A DNA stretch of 64,000 nucleotides from Thinopyrum elongatum (GCA_011799875.1 CM022297.1:74280488-74344487), one strand, 5' to 3'; positions 43,986 through 55,461 are shown, numbered from the stretch's first letter. Made by a program: numbers and translations. The notes: a model not told the origin generated them from the sequence alone.

Positions 43986-45675
43986 TGAAGGAAATATGCC
44001 CTAGAGGCAATAATAAAGTTGTTATTTTATATTTCCTTATTCATGATAAAGGTTTATTATTCATGCTAGAATTGTATTGATCGGAAACTTAAATACATGT
44101 GTGAATACATAAACAAATACCGTGTCCCTAGTAAGCCTCTACTAGACTAGCTCGTTGATCAAAGATGGTTAAGGTTTCCTAACCATGGACATGTGTTGTC
44201 ATTTGATAACGGGATCACATCATTAGAAGAATGATGTGATGGACAAGACCCATCCGTTAGCTTAGCATAATGATCGTTCAGTTTATTGCTATTGCTTTCT
44301 TCATGTCAAATACATATTCCTTCGACTATGAGATTATACAACTCCCGGATACCGGAGGAATACCTTATGTGCTATCAAACGTCACAACATAACTGGGTGA
44401 TCATAAAGATACTCTACAGGTATCTCCGAAGGTGTTTGTTGAGTTGGCATAGATCGAGATTAGGATTTGTCACTCCAAGTATCGGAGAGGTATCTCTGGG
44501 CCCTCTCGGTAATACACATCATAAGAAGCCTTGCAAGCAAATGACTAAGGAGTTAGTTACGAGATGATGTATTATGGAACGAGTAAAGAGACTTGCCGGT
44601 AAACGAGATTGAGCTAGGTATGTACCGACGATCGAATCTCGGGCAAGTAACATACCGACAGACAAAGGAAATTACGTATGTTGTCATAAGGTTCGACCGA
44701 TAAAGATCTTCGTAGAATATGTAGGAGCCAATATGGGCATCCAGGTTCTGCTATTGGTTATTGACCGGAGAGGTGCCTCGGTCATGTCTACATAGTTCTC
44801 AAACCCGTAGGGTCCGCACGCTTAACGTTCGTTGACGATATAGTATTATATGAGTTATGTATGTTGGTGACCGAATGTTGTTTGGAGTCTCGGATGATAT
44901 CACGGACACGACGAGGAGCTCCGGAATGGTCCGGAGGTAAAGATTGATATATGGGATAATAGTGTTTGGTCTCCGGAAGGGTTTCGGAATTCACCGGAAG
45001 GGGTTCCGGATGTTTTCCGAAATGTTTGGGTACAAAAACACTTTATTTGGGCCAAAGGAGAAAGCCCACAAGGCTTTTGGAAAGAGCAAAAGGAAGTTTT
45101 GCGGAGGTTAGGGGCCAGACGCCAGGGACCCTGGCGTCTGGCCCTGGAGTCCGAGAAGGACTCTTGCCTTTCGGGCAAAACCGACTTTGAGGAGGCTTTT
45201 ACTCCAAGTTTCGACCCCAAGGCTCAACATATAAATAGAGGGGCAGGGCTAGCACCCAAGACACATCAAGATTCACCAAGCCGTGTGCCGGTAACCTCGT
45301 CCTATCTAGTTTATCCTCCGTCATAGTTTCCGTAGTGCTTAGGCGAAGCCCTGCGGAGATTGTTCTTCACCACCACCGTCACCACACCGTCGTGCTGCCG
45401 GAACTCATCTACTACTTCACCTCTCTTGCTGGATCGAGAAGGCGAGGACGTCATCGAGCTGAACGTGTGCTGAACGCGGAGGTGCCGTACGTTCGGTACT
45501 TGATCGGGACGGATCGTGAAGGTGCACGACTACATCAACCGCGTTGATAAACGCTTCCGCTTAGCGATCTTCAAGGGTATGAAGATGCTCTCCCCCTCTC
45601 GTAGCTATGCATCTCCATGGATAGATCTTGCGTGTGCGTAGAAATTTTTTGTTTTCCATGCAACGTTCCCCAACA
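43986..45675 (+). mobile_element. Solo LTR of an Angela/WIS/BARE-1-type Copia element
   Basis: It begins TGAAGGAAATATGCCCTAGAG, ends GTTCCCCAACA, and has perfect GGAGA duplications at 43981-43985 and 45676-45680. The opening and closing words are those of the very abundant Triticeae Copia group Angela/WIS/BARE-1. TATAAATA lies at 45230 within the LTR. No internal region is present, so the element was reduced by recombination between its two LTRs. Confidence 0.9.
45230..45237 (+). promoter_or_regulatory. TATA box of the Angela-like LTR
   Basis: TATAAATA is followed by AGAGGGGCAGGG. Upstream at 44920-45020 are three CCGGAA-N-TTCCGG-type palindromes. Confidence 0.65.
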
Positions 45676-45864
45676 GGAGAAGGATCGGCTCACGTGTGAC
45701 GACACGGAAAGCAAAATGTCCACCACATGGACTAACATTTTTTGCAACAAACAGGAGGAATCGAAGAAAATGGATGAGAAAAGGGAGGAGGAGATGTACG
45801 AGTTCTTCATGAATGCAAAGGGAGAAGATGTAGTACGACTAGGATAGTGTGGGAAGAGGATGAT

Positions 45865-45867
<3 letters not shown>

Positions 45868-45911
<44 letters not shown>
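45868..45911. repeat. (GA)n microsatellite
   Basis: About 21 GA dinucleotides lie within the NAM-like relic. Confidence 0.95.
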
Positions 45912-45912
<1 letters not shown>

Positions 45913-46203
45913 GGGCAAATGGCAAAAAAAAAATGAAGGTTGATAAGGCGAATACATATGAGGCAATTGAGCTCCAGAAAGAGAAGGTGAGCCTAGCAAG
46001 AATCATGGATGAGTCAGAGGATCATGTTGGTGGACACTAGCCTCATAGATGACGGTAGCAAGAAGTCGTTCATCAACAATAATAAGGAGATCAACTAGCA
46101 CAATAAGGATGATTGATTCATTAGTGTATCGTCTATGTATGAGTTGTTGAATTTTATTGGGCATTGATTATTTTCGCTTGTGTTGAAGGTTGAATTGTTG
46201 TGT

Positions 46204-46287
46204 GCTATATCGATCGAATGATCCACGTGCATATGTTCATATGCAGCTATATCGATTGAATGATCCAAGTGCATGTGTTTATATGCA
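46204..46287. repeat. 42-bp tandem duplication
   Basis: Two copies of a unit starting GCTATATCGATYGAATGATCC differ at a few positions. Confidence 0.85.
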
Positions 46288-46489
46288 TTTGATGTTTTGA
46301 AAATGGAAGCTGAGTTTGCCCGGGTAGACAAAATGAGGGTCTATCGGCTTCTGTCCGTAGATGCGTTCACGAACATATAGAGGGTCAAATTAGCCAAGTG
46401 TGGTTGGGGATGTTGTTATTGTTTATATCGCTTTTCATTTCTCTTACGAAGGGTTGTCATGCATGTCTCGTTCGACCTTTGGATAAATT

Positions 46490-47000
46490 TTGTATACGTG
46501 CAAACATTGTTGCTTGATACGAGGCAGAGCTTTTTCATTAAGAATAGCAATTCCCCTTTTTAAATTTTCTTTTCTATATTTCTCCGTGCAAACATTGTTG
46601 CTTGATACCGGTTTCCGTTTCATTTTTTTTTGTTTCCTTTTTAGCTTATTTTTTTCTTTTCATCTTTATTTTTTATATTCATGAATATTTTTTGACATAT
46701 GTGAATATTATATTTTTCAACATGTAAACATATTTTTTCAAATATCATTATATTCAAATTAATGAATAATTTTTAACTACATTAACATTTTTTCATATTC
46801 CTGACCTTTTAAAATCCATGATTTTTGTAAATTCATTATTTATTTATTTTATGAGCACTTTGTAATGCATGAACATATTTTAATATTCATGAATATTTTC
46901 TATATTCATGAACTTTTTCAAATCTATAAGAAAATCCTAGCCTGGTTTTTTCAAAACCAGCACGTGGTGATTTCTTTTTCACATGAGCAAGTAAAAAAAT
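46490..47000. repeat. AT-rich repeat with ATGAATATTTTT words
   Basis: Many TTCATGAA- and AACATATTTT-like words suggest the arm of a foldback-type or Mutator-like element. No ORF is present. Similar sequence recurs at 48000-48560 and, inverted, at 49000-49550. Confidence 0.45.
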
Positions 47001-47319
47001 AAGACTTGCAGCGAGCGACTGCAATTGGCCATGGCCCGTTAGCCTCCAAGTATGTGCCCTGGGAGCAACTAATCAACGAGTACTCCTTGTGGGAGTCCTA
47101 CAAGGGTCATTTTTGGTGGACTGAGAGCGCGCCACTTGGGGCTCTCAGCCAGCGCCACGTGTCGCGTGCTCGGCACTTTCTTCAAAAAAAATTATTTGTT
47201 TGTATGCGCTTTTGGGTTTTAGATGGTTTTTTTATTTTTTCGGCTTTTCGATTTGCTTGGTTTTCTTTAGGTTTTAGAAAAAAACCGAATTCTTTTTTTC
47301 TCGAAAAACATGTTTTCTT

Positions 47320-47625
47320 TTTTTTTCACTGCGAGAGGCACAGTTGTGTCTCTCGAAAAAGAAAAAAACATGTTTTTTTTGCTTCCGCAAGACGCACAAA
47401 TTTACTTTCGTGGAGGCACCGATTTGCTTCCGCAAGAGGCACAATTGTGCCTCTGGAAAAAGAAAAAAAATTGTTTCCGGGAGAGGCATAGATTGGTTTT
47501 CGTGAGAGCCACAGCTGTGCCTCTCAGAAAATAAAAAAACAACACATTTTTTTCCACGAGAGGCACAAATTTGCTTCTCGTGGAAGCACAAATTTTCTTT
47601 TGCAAGAGGCACTGTTGTACCTCTT
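47320..47625. repeat. Array of GAGAGGCACA palindromes
   Basis: Four near-palindromes centred near 47340, 47440, 47508 and 47615 share the form GAGAGGCACAGTTGTGCCTCTC. They are separated by A- and T-rich spacers, with single arms (GAGGCACAAATTTGC) between them. It is a known-looking Triticeae repeat style; the element family is not identified. Confidence 0.7.
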
Positions 47626-47999
47626 TGGAAAAAGAAAAAATATGCTTATGGCTCGGATATTCGTCCGGTTTATTTCGTGAAAGAAATTTCCTTGAAACTT
47701 ATCACCATGAGATCTAGTTTTAAAGATCTTGATGCGAGGAATCCAATGGCGAAAATGGTTCCAGATTCGGACACACGAAGAGATAAAATGTTTTGAATAA
47801 ATAAATCTACGAAAAAAGGTAAAACTTCCAGTGCGCCACTTGTCACAATCTGAAAATGTGGGAATGACCTTTGCAAAGACTAATCAGTGATTTGGCCAAT
47901 TCAACGCTAAATGCGCACCTCCCCGTGGGGGTTGTCGGGCAAGGAAAACCATATTTGCTGCACATTGCGGTAAATAGTCGGCACTTCGCACAGGGGAGC

Positions 48000-49560
48000 C
48001 CCTAACTGGGCCGCCCCATTTTTGTTTTACTTGTTTTGTCTGTTTCTTTTTTCTTCAAGTTTATTTTTTTACTTTTGCAAAAAAATCAAAATGTTTGTGT
48101 TTCTAAATTTTTTTCAAAATCTTAAAAACGTTCCTATTTTCAAAAAAATCGGAAATTTCAAAAAAATTAGAATTTTAAAAGGTGCCCTTCTTTTTCAGAA
48201 CTTTCAAAAATGCTCTTGCATTCAAAATTGTTCATAGATTAACGATGTGTTCATGTTTTTCAAAAGTTGTCCATAATAAAAAAAACCATGTTTCAAATTT
48301 GTTTATAAATTCAAAAAGTGTTTCGATTTTAAAGAAATGTTCATGTTTTTCGAAAAAATGTATAGAATTTCAGAAAATATTCCCGTTCTCAAATGTTGTT
48401 AAAAACTCAAAAATGTTTTACACTTCTCAAATATTTTAATTTTTTCACGATTTTAAAGAAAATGTTCAGATTTCAAACATCGTTTGCCTTTTTGAAAATT
48501 GTTCATAATTTTCTAAGAATTGTTAGAAAGACTTCGAAAAATTTCAAAAAACTGCCAAGGAATTTAGTTCTTAATTTTTTGTGTTGTTCTTTTGTCACTT
48601 ACACTAGTCAGGTCAACTGGGTAGCAACATCGGTAAACACGCGTGGTCAGGACTTTGGTTCCTGGTGGAGGCAACCGCTTTTTGGATTTTTTTTACATCA
48701 AATAGTACTAGTACGTCTCACGCTGGCCAAACGTTCGTAAACGGGCTCTGCGTGTGCGTCGAAACCTTTCCGTGGATTTTACATCGCATATAAGAGCTCC
48801 CGTCAAGCCAAAGTACAGGACCTCCTATCTGCCGCTCTCTGCGGAAGATTGTTGGCCGCACACATAGGCGCATATCCGATTGGGCCGGCCCATGAAGCTA
48901 GCCTCCAACAGCGAATGACTACTGCAGCACTCTCGAGGGTTTGATCCTGAGAACACCCGCTTAGAGTATGTGCTTCTAGCCAGTTGATCGAGTGAGCGTT
49001 CGTGTTAATATAGTAGCGCGAAGCTTTAAGAACAACGCAAGTGCAAATCCAAACATCTTTTTAAATTTCAAACGCCATACTTTTCTTGAAAAAAGGTGAT
49101 TTTTTATGGAACCCAGACACTTTTCAATTTTGAAAACGCGAACATTTTTCAAAATCATGAACAATTTTTTGAAAATCAACATTTTAAATAAAAAATCCTG
49201 AACATTTTTGGGAATTTATGAAAAATTTGTGAAAGCATGATCATTTTTTCAGTTTTTGTACAAGTTTTGATAATGGGAACATTTGTTAAGATGCAAACAA
49301 TTTTTGGAAGTTAGCAATTCTATATTACTTTGAATATCTGAACATTTTCTGAAACAAAGAGATCTTCGTAGAAATTCTAAACTTTTTCTGAATTTCTATT
49401 TTTTTTGAAATTTCTGAACAAATTGCGATAACAGGTACATTTTTAGGAAATTTGAACAAATATAAAAATGCAAATATTGTTAAATTTCTGAACATTTTTT
49501 GTAACCAAAAAATAAAAATTGAGAAATAAAAAAGGAAAGAAAAGGAAAGGAAAAACCTGG
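48000..49560. repeat. AT-rich inverted repeat region
   Basis: 48000-48560 is built of TTTTCAAAAATGTTC-like words and 49000-49550 of the inverse GAACATTTTTGAAA-like words, around a more complex centre (48600-48990). This is the layout of a large foldback element, although similarity is too diffuse for exact ends. Confidence 0.45.
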
Positions 49561-49562
49561 GA

Positions 49563-49643
49563 TCAACTTCTCATTTGGTCACACATCCTCAAAGTGCTCC
49601 AAGCCAAGCATGCTTAATTTTAAGGTTTCGTTGGATGGGCTCC
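49563..49643 (-). repeat. 5S-rRNA-like segment
   Basis: Read on the minus strand, the blocks GGAGCCCATCC, TTAAGCATGCTTGG, GAGGATGTGTGACC and GAGAAGTTGATCCC follow in the same order as conserved blocks of the 3' half of plant 5S rRNA. The match is diverged and the 5' half is absent, so it is not a 5S gene. It may come from a 5S-derived SINE or a Cassandra-type LTR. Confidence 0.5.
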
Positions 49644-50039
49644 AAAATGTGCGCCTTGTTGATATGAGTAGTCTATCATTCCTGTTAAGTCGGGATACCA
49701 CACTCATCACCGACGGTCTCACCAGCGACATAGAGGATGGCGGGGGATCATCTGGTCATTGTTTTCCAAGGTGTATTCCATTCGAGTGGAAGGCGTTTGC
49801 TTTATGTCTTGGTCCTCTAACTTCTTCATTCGAGAATGTTCAATCAACTTCGGTGTTGTGTGGGATCTTATGAGGCTCCCCGAATCCGCTGACAGAATCT
49901 AGGGTTGTCGTTCAACATTATTCGCAGGGGAATACGTATAGTTATATACTTCTCTAATATGCCCATGTAATTTAGGTAAGTTGCAATGAGCGTGGATGCC
50001 GATCAGTGGACGCCGTCATCGCTGAATCGATCGCCGAAT
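49644..50039. other. Unassigned sequence
   Basis: A frame at 49610-49873 begins in the 5S-like segment and shows no family resemblance. No other feature was recognised. Confidence 0.4.
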
Positions 50040-50155
50040 ATACGTGTTCGGTTGCCAAAACTATTATCCGAATTCTAGTATAAACCTTCCGCTCAGAGAC
50101 GAGATCCAAGATTGGGCGATGAACAGTCCGGAAAATTGTGTCTTCGACTAATCGG
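50040..50155 (+). pseudogene. 3'-terminal fragment of an F-box/FBD gene
   Basis: The tail reads RDEIQDWAMNSPENCVFD and then TAA, closely matching the last residues of the minus-strand F-box gene (EIQGWAMNRPENCIFD) at 3579-3640, also at DNA level (GAGATCCAAG-TTGGGC-ATGAACAG). Upstream similarity fades quickly and includes an in-frame stop. It is a partial duplicate, in opposite orientation to the copy at 3579. Confidence 0.75.
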
Positions 50156-50251
50156 AAATTTGAGATTAATTAGAAGTGCAATGCAAGTTGATCTTGAGCA
50201 TATATAGTTTTCTGGCGGATGCACTTGCTTGATTTGGCATTATATGCAACT

Positions 50252-50440
50252 TTTTTTTAGGACAGCATCATGGCGAATTTTATTGATTTGAAATAATAGT
50301 TACATCATCTGTTACTACAGTTCAAATAAAATTAGGAGGATCCCCGTGATGGTTTTCCTCGCTAAACTTAGCAAGATATTGAGGTGCTCTATTAGCCTCC
50401 GCGGGACAAAGAAAAGTACAATCTCTATTCCTAAAGGGGC
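50252..50440 (-). mobile_element. 3' tail of a LINE
   Basis: The minus-strand frame reads FLCPAEANRAPQYLAKF, then DDVTIISN, followed by AATAAA and a poly-A run seen as T(8) at about 50252. This resembles the RNase H-like C-terminus of plant LINEs. It is severely 5'-truncated. Confidence 0.6.
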
Positions 50441-51236
50441 AATCCGTACGTCGTTCGTTCATACCCCCACCATTGATTGAACGAGTCGCTAGCCCCGACC
50501 GATTTTTCTTCCCCTGTTGTGTTTTTTTCTAATAACCAATCTACCCAATCCCCCGAGCGTACAGAAAACGGCTGACGACATCTCTCCTCGCTAGGGTACG
50601 TGGAACCCTCCTCGCCAGCCACTCCTCTCTCGATCTTTTTCTAGGGCGTGGTCATGGGACGCCGCCACCGCCACCGCCATCACAAAACCAGGGTTCCCAG
50701 CCTTCGTCGCACAATGTCTTAGCTCCTCTGCCGACCTCCAAGACTGTTGCCGCTGTTGCCCCTCCACCCCACCTGCCCCCTCCGCCGGCTGGTGGCTGAC
50801 ATCGAGAGAGTCGAGCGTGGTCTGGTCGAGGCCCTCGACTCGTGAAACGCCGCCGCCGCCATCGTGGAATCTCGGGGCAAGGCATGGCCATGGCCGCGGC
50901 GTGGGCATCAGGGAGCGCTGCAATGGCGTGCAATGGAGCGAGAAGGAGCACAGGTATACCCCCCCATCATTTTCTGTTCGTTTTCTCTTTTCTATATCTG
51001 GTTGTGGGAGACGGGCCACCGTGGAGATTTTTTGTAGTTGTTGGCATTCGTGCTTGCTGGCTAATGTGCGTGTGTGGATGTTGCTGGTTGTTGCTGCTGT
51101 GCACGTGTGCTTGGTGTATCCCTACTGTTGTGTGTTCTCACCACCATCCACGGCAAATAATATATATTCCTTATTTTTCTTAGGATCGTGTGAGCCATGA
51201 TCTTCATGCCTGGCAGGGTTCACATGACGCCTGTGT
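50441..51236. other. GC-rich gene-like segment, unidentified
   Basis: 50580-50960 is GC-rich with CCGCCG runs, like a grass first exon, and is followed at about 50955 by GGTATACC that could be a donor. Frames on both strands are open and conflicting. No family was recognised. Confidence 0.25.
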
Positions 51237-52046
51237 GTAGGATTGAAAGTAGGTCTAGAGGAGGGGGAGGGGGGGGGGGGTGATTAGACTACTTGACCAA
51301 ATAAAAATCTAACCTTTTCCCAATTTTAGTTGTTGGCAGATTTTAGCAACTAGTTCAAGTCAAGCAATCAACCTACACATGCAATTCTAAGAGTGTAGCA
51401 GCGGAAAGTAAAACATTGCATATGAAGGTAAAGGGAAGGGTTTGAAGAATGCAAACGCAATGATGACACGGAGATTTTTGGCGTGGTTCCGATAGGTGGT
51501 GCTATCGTACATCTACGTTGATGGAGACTTCAACCCACGAAGGGTAACGGTTGCGCGAGTCCATGGAGGGCTCCACCCACGAAGGGTCCACGAAGAAGCA
51601 ACCTTGTCTATCCCACCATGGCCATCGCCCACAAAGGACTTGCCTCACTCGGGTAGATCTTCACAAAGTAGGTGATCTCCTTGTCCTTACAAACTTCTTA
51701 GTTCAACTCCACAATCTTGTCGGAGGCTCCCAAGCGACACATAACCAATCTAGGAGACACCACTCTTCAAAAGGTAATAGATGGTGTGTTGATGATGAAC
51801 TCCTAGCTCTTGTGCTTCAAATGATAGTCTCCCCAACACTCAACTCTCTCTCACAGATTTGGTTATGGTGGAAAGATGATTTGAGTGAAAAGCAACTTGG
51901 GAAGGCTAGAGATCAAGAATCTTGTGGTAGGATTGGAATATCTTGGTCTCAACACATGAGTAGGTGGTTCTCTCTCAGAAAATGAGTAGTGGAAGTGTAG
52001 GCACGTTCTGATGGCTCTCTCACATATGGAGAAGGGGGTGGAGGGT

Positions 52047-52054
52047 TATATATA
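52047..52054 (-). promoter_or_regulatory. TATA box of the LTR-like fragment
   Basis: TATATATA in the minus-strand context GGAGGC-TATA-ACCCTCC, directly downstream of the palindrome array. Confidence 0.6.
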
Positions 52055-52084
52055 GCCTCCACATAAAATCCAACCGTTACACAC

Positions 52085-52490
52085 ATTTGACCCAACTCGG
52101 TCAGACCGAATAGAAGAACTCGGTGAGACCGATTCAGTTCAAAATGTGAACGTTAGGAATCTCGGTGGGACCGACTGGAACAACTCGATGGGACCAATGT
52201 GATAGGGCTAGGGCAAAACCTCATCTCAGTGACGCTGATTGCTTGAACTCGGTGAGACCGATTTCAGCAAAGAGCAAACAAAGAGTTGGTCAAGCAAACT
52301 CAGTGTGACCGATCGCTCATTTCGGTGAGATCGAAATGTTACAAAGGGAAACAGAGAGTTTGCAAGGCCATATCGGTGAGACCGAGATCCGTATCGGTGT
52401 GACCGAAGTGTTAGGGTTTCTGGCAGTGGCTATGTCAATTGAACTCGGTGGCACCGGATGGATAATTTCGGTGGGGCCAAGTTTGACTTT
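52085..52490. repeat. Array of TCGGTGAGACCGA-type palindromes
   Basis: About twelve copies of CGG-N5-CCG (variants with TGAGA, TGGGA, TCAGA or TGTGA in the centre) are spaced mostly 20-45 bp apart, often preceded by AACT or ATT. Several have one decayed half. Confidence 0.9.
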
Positions 52491-54917
52491 GAGTTTTGGA
52501 CATATTTGGAAGAGAAAGTGGTTGAGGGTTTTGGAACAATATCACTAAGCACTTTGAGCAAGTAGACCATTAAGCAACACCTTATCCTCTTTTAATAGTA
52601 TTGGCTTTCCTATGGACTCAATGTGATCTTGGATCACTAAAATATAAATAAAGAGTCTTGAGCTTTTGCCAATATGTGTCCTTACACTAGTAGAAAACAG
52701 GGCACTTGTCCCGGTTCCAGAGGGCCTTTAGTCTCGGTTCTGCAACCGGGACAAAACGATCGGGACTAAAGCCCCTCACTTTTAGTCCTGGTTGGCTTAC
52801 GAACTGGGACTAAAGGAGCTCCACGTGGCCGCTGTTGGGCGCCCAGGCAGGAGGACCTTTAGTCACGGTTGGTAACACCAACCGGGACTAAAAGGCAGCC
52901 ACGCGTCAGCAGCTCCGAGGCGCTGGTTTTTTTTTGAAAGGGGGGGGGGGGGTTTAGGGGTTTTGGAGGGTTTAGGGGTTTCATATTGTGTTAGCTAGCT
53001 AATAGAGAGAAGTGACATCTCTTTCTCCGTGCTTGGTCGACGCTAGCTACTACATATAGAGAGAATTCGACGCTAGCTAGTAAGCAAATGAAGGAAACCA
53101 TTAATTACACAAGATCGTCATGAACATATATAGAGAGAAGTGACCTCTCTTTCTCCGTGTTTGGTCGAACAACAAGTTTTCGTATATCTATCCGACGCTA
53201 CTACATATATACAATATAACATCCCTAACATCATCAAGCACCAAACTCCCATTGAATTTCCGTATGGTATTCTCCCTTTTCATGTATGACGTGGTCAAGA
53301 AAGAATGCCGCCAATTCCTCTTGAATTGCTCGTATGCAATCATGTGGTAGGAGTTCTTCCCGCTTCTCCCACATCTAATTTAAAGAAGGGGGTCAATACA
53401 TATATATGAATGAAACTCAACACAATTGATGGTAATAAAATAAAATTGTGAATATTGTTTACGTACTTCAAATTGTTTGTCAGACAAGAAGCCCCGCTCA
53501 GTGGTCGAGTGGTGAATGAACCCGCAAACGTAGTATCCACATAAATTATTCCCGCCTGCCTGCCACAAGCACTTTACGAGAATAGAGTTCAATCAAACTG
53601 ATAATCAAGCATGATAATGGTATTGATGAAACTAGAATCAATGAGAGATGCGCGGAACTAGCTAGTACTACTTACTTTGGGGTGTGTAAATCACAGCTCG
53701 TTCTTCAGACCCAGAACCATTCCGGTGAACTTTTTCCAAACCCTGCCAGGCAAAGAAAATGATTAATTGATATCAGGGAATGAACGAAAGTTGCCGATAT
53801 GGTGCGATAATGATTGAACTTACTTCTAGAGCATTGCAGTCATGTCCGCATAATCCTTGTGATCTTTATGTCTCGAGTCTAAGACAGTTACTACTCCCCC
53901 GTCAAGCTTAATGGATAGCAGAATAAAGTGGAACCTGCGCACGCATAACTTATCAATTACATTACTTAACCTCGAGTAAGCGAAACCGAATATGCACAAG
54001 ACAGTAACACTCACTTGAAGTTGTAAGGAAAGAGTATTTCCCATTTGTTTTGATGTCGAAGGAACGCTTGTAGCAAGTTTTGCTCAGTATCTTCAACTCT
54101 ATTTTCTACCGACCATTCATTTACGGTATTTGGGCTAATGAACCCAATGTCATAGATTTGTCCTCTTTTGCATTCGACGATCTTCAATCTGCATAATATA
54201 GTGAGGATAAATATATATACATGCAATGAATGAGCTGAGCTAGACGCTTAATTACAGAAGTAATACTTACAGGCATTAGCAAGTCATGAGTTGTTTGTCG
54301 AGGACCTCTTGATTGAATAACTGAAATAAATCCACAAATTCAACAGGCTCAGGTCGACTCCAATGAGGTCGTGCTCATCTTTAATTCTCACCATCAAACT
54401 ATCGGTCCCATTCTTCCTGCAGCTTTCCAAGTACCAGTCATGTAATCTTCGCATCATCGTTGTTAGATGAGGGAGCTGATCAGGTTTGACGAGAGGTGAT
54501 GTAGGGTAGAACCCTAGATGCCCGATCTTTCACGATTGGAGCGGATCCCGCGATGAACACGAAGAACACGACGAACACGGGGAAGAACGGGGAGAAATCA
54601 CAAGGGGAAACACTCAAGAACAAGTCCAATCACACATCCACTAGACAATCAAACACATAAGATGCACAAGGTACATGAACAACAAAAGGAAAGATACAAG
54701 GTAAAGTTCATCTCCATGAGGAGGTCTTGATGATATCCTAGACGGATCTTCCCGTGAGGGGCCTTGATGATATCCCGCAGGATCTTCTCACATGGAGGTC
54801 TTGAACTCCATGGGAGTGGTGGTCTCTCTCTCTCTCAAGAGGAGGAGTGGTAGGAGCAAAGCTCACATACAAATGAGCTATCACTTTGCTAACACTAACT
54901 AGAGGAAGGGGAAGGAG

Positions 54918-54925
54918 TATATATA
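54918..54925 (-). promoter_or_regulatory. TATA box in the 3' LTR of the gag-only element
   Basis: TATATATA in the context TAGCC-TATA-CTCC on the minus strand. The same box is at 62638-62645 in the 5' LTR, which is the working promoter position. It sits about 75 bp downstream of the palindrome array. Confidence 0.65.
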
Positions 54926-54996
54926 GGCTAGTCCATGAAGGGGTAAGTGAGATAGGGGGATACATGGGCCTCTGGCCCGTGGCTGCGCGCAGGCAG

Positions 54997-55263
54997 GCGC
55001 CGGATGTCCGGGCTCTCGTGAGACGCTGGATGTCCGGGGCGGTTGGCCGGATGTCCGGCCCGAGCGGGGTGGCCTTCGGTTGGCTCCTGTTGTTGATGCC
55101 GGATTTTCGGGGGAAGGCCGGATGTCCGGGCTGTGGTGTCGCGCCGGATGTCCGGGCCCATGGGCCGGATGTCCGGCCGCTGATGCTTCGGCCGTCTGTT
55201 GGTGCAGCTATTGGGCGGTTGCATAGGCGCCGGATGTCCGGCCTCTGGCCCGGATGTCCGGCC
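54997..55263. repeat. Array of CCGGATGTCCGG palindromes
   Basis: About nine copies of CGG-ATGT-CCG or close variants occur in the LTR, seven to nine of them again in the other LTR (62717-62962), and four variants with ATAT or ATGT centres in the internal leader at 61803-61912. Confidence 0.92.
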
Positions 55264-55461
55264 GCTGTAGTTTCGGCAGCTCCGTCTTCTTCCGTCGTCG
55301 CTTCCATGCTTCCCTTGCGGATGGTGTAGTTGTTCCTTGGTGATTGCACTCCTCCTCGTTGTCCGTGAAGCTCCGACAATACCTATGCATGCACACGAGA
55401 GGGGTGTAAAGTAGTATACCATCCTCGAAGGGGTCAAGTGAGCACGTGTAAAGGAGATGAT

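Larger units (their letters stand above)
42942..46036 (+). pseudogene. NAM-associated/Myb-like gene relic split by a solo LTR
   Basis: An ATG at about 42942 begins MSSCSVDPQTLSTLLCPDG. Later pieces read GNTYSTHEDVFVVSSL (SANT-like), then RWTAIQVFMNKF and GFYVQVVNMHQSG. After the solo LTR come ESKMSTTWTNIFCNKQEESKKMDEKREEEMYEFF and, near 45945, IELQKEKVSLARIM. This order resembles plant proteins with an N-terminal Myb/SANT-like part and a NAM-associated C-terminal helix. Stops, frame changes and the LTR show it is dead. Such genes are often amplified by transposons in grasses. Confidence 0.55.
51237..52684 (-). mobile_element. LTR-like retrotransposon fragment entered by CACTA 2
   Basis: The fragment starts near TGTAGGATTGAAAGTAGG. 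On the minus strand it shows LTR promoter features: an array of CGGTGAGACCG palindromes, then TATA at 52054-52047, then a gene-like leader. It is cut on the right by the CACTA terminus at 52685, so its other end must lie beyond CACTA 2, outside the window. Frames inside (51551-51985) are not coding. The family name is not assigned. Confidence 0.6.

Noticed and set aside
49563..49643. Functional 5S rRNA gene
   Set aside because: Only diverged blocks of the 3' half are present.
52085..52490. CRISPR-like array from regularly spaced short repeats
   Set aside because: Plant LTR context, palindromic variable units, uneven spacing and no cas genes.
54738..55437. Frames with repeated Arg-Thr-Ser-Gly-Pro or Pro-Asp-Val-Arg on both strands of the LTR
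   Set aside because: They are read-outs of the CCGGATGTCCGG palindrome array, not proteins.
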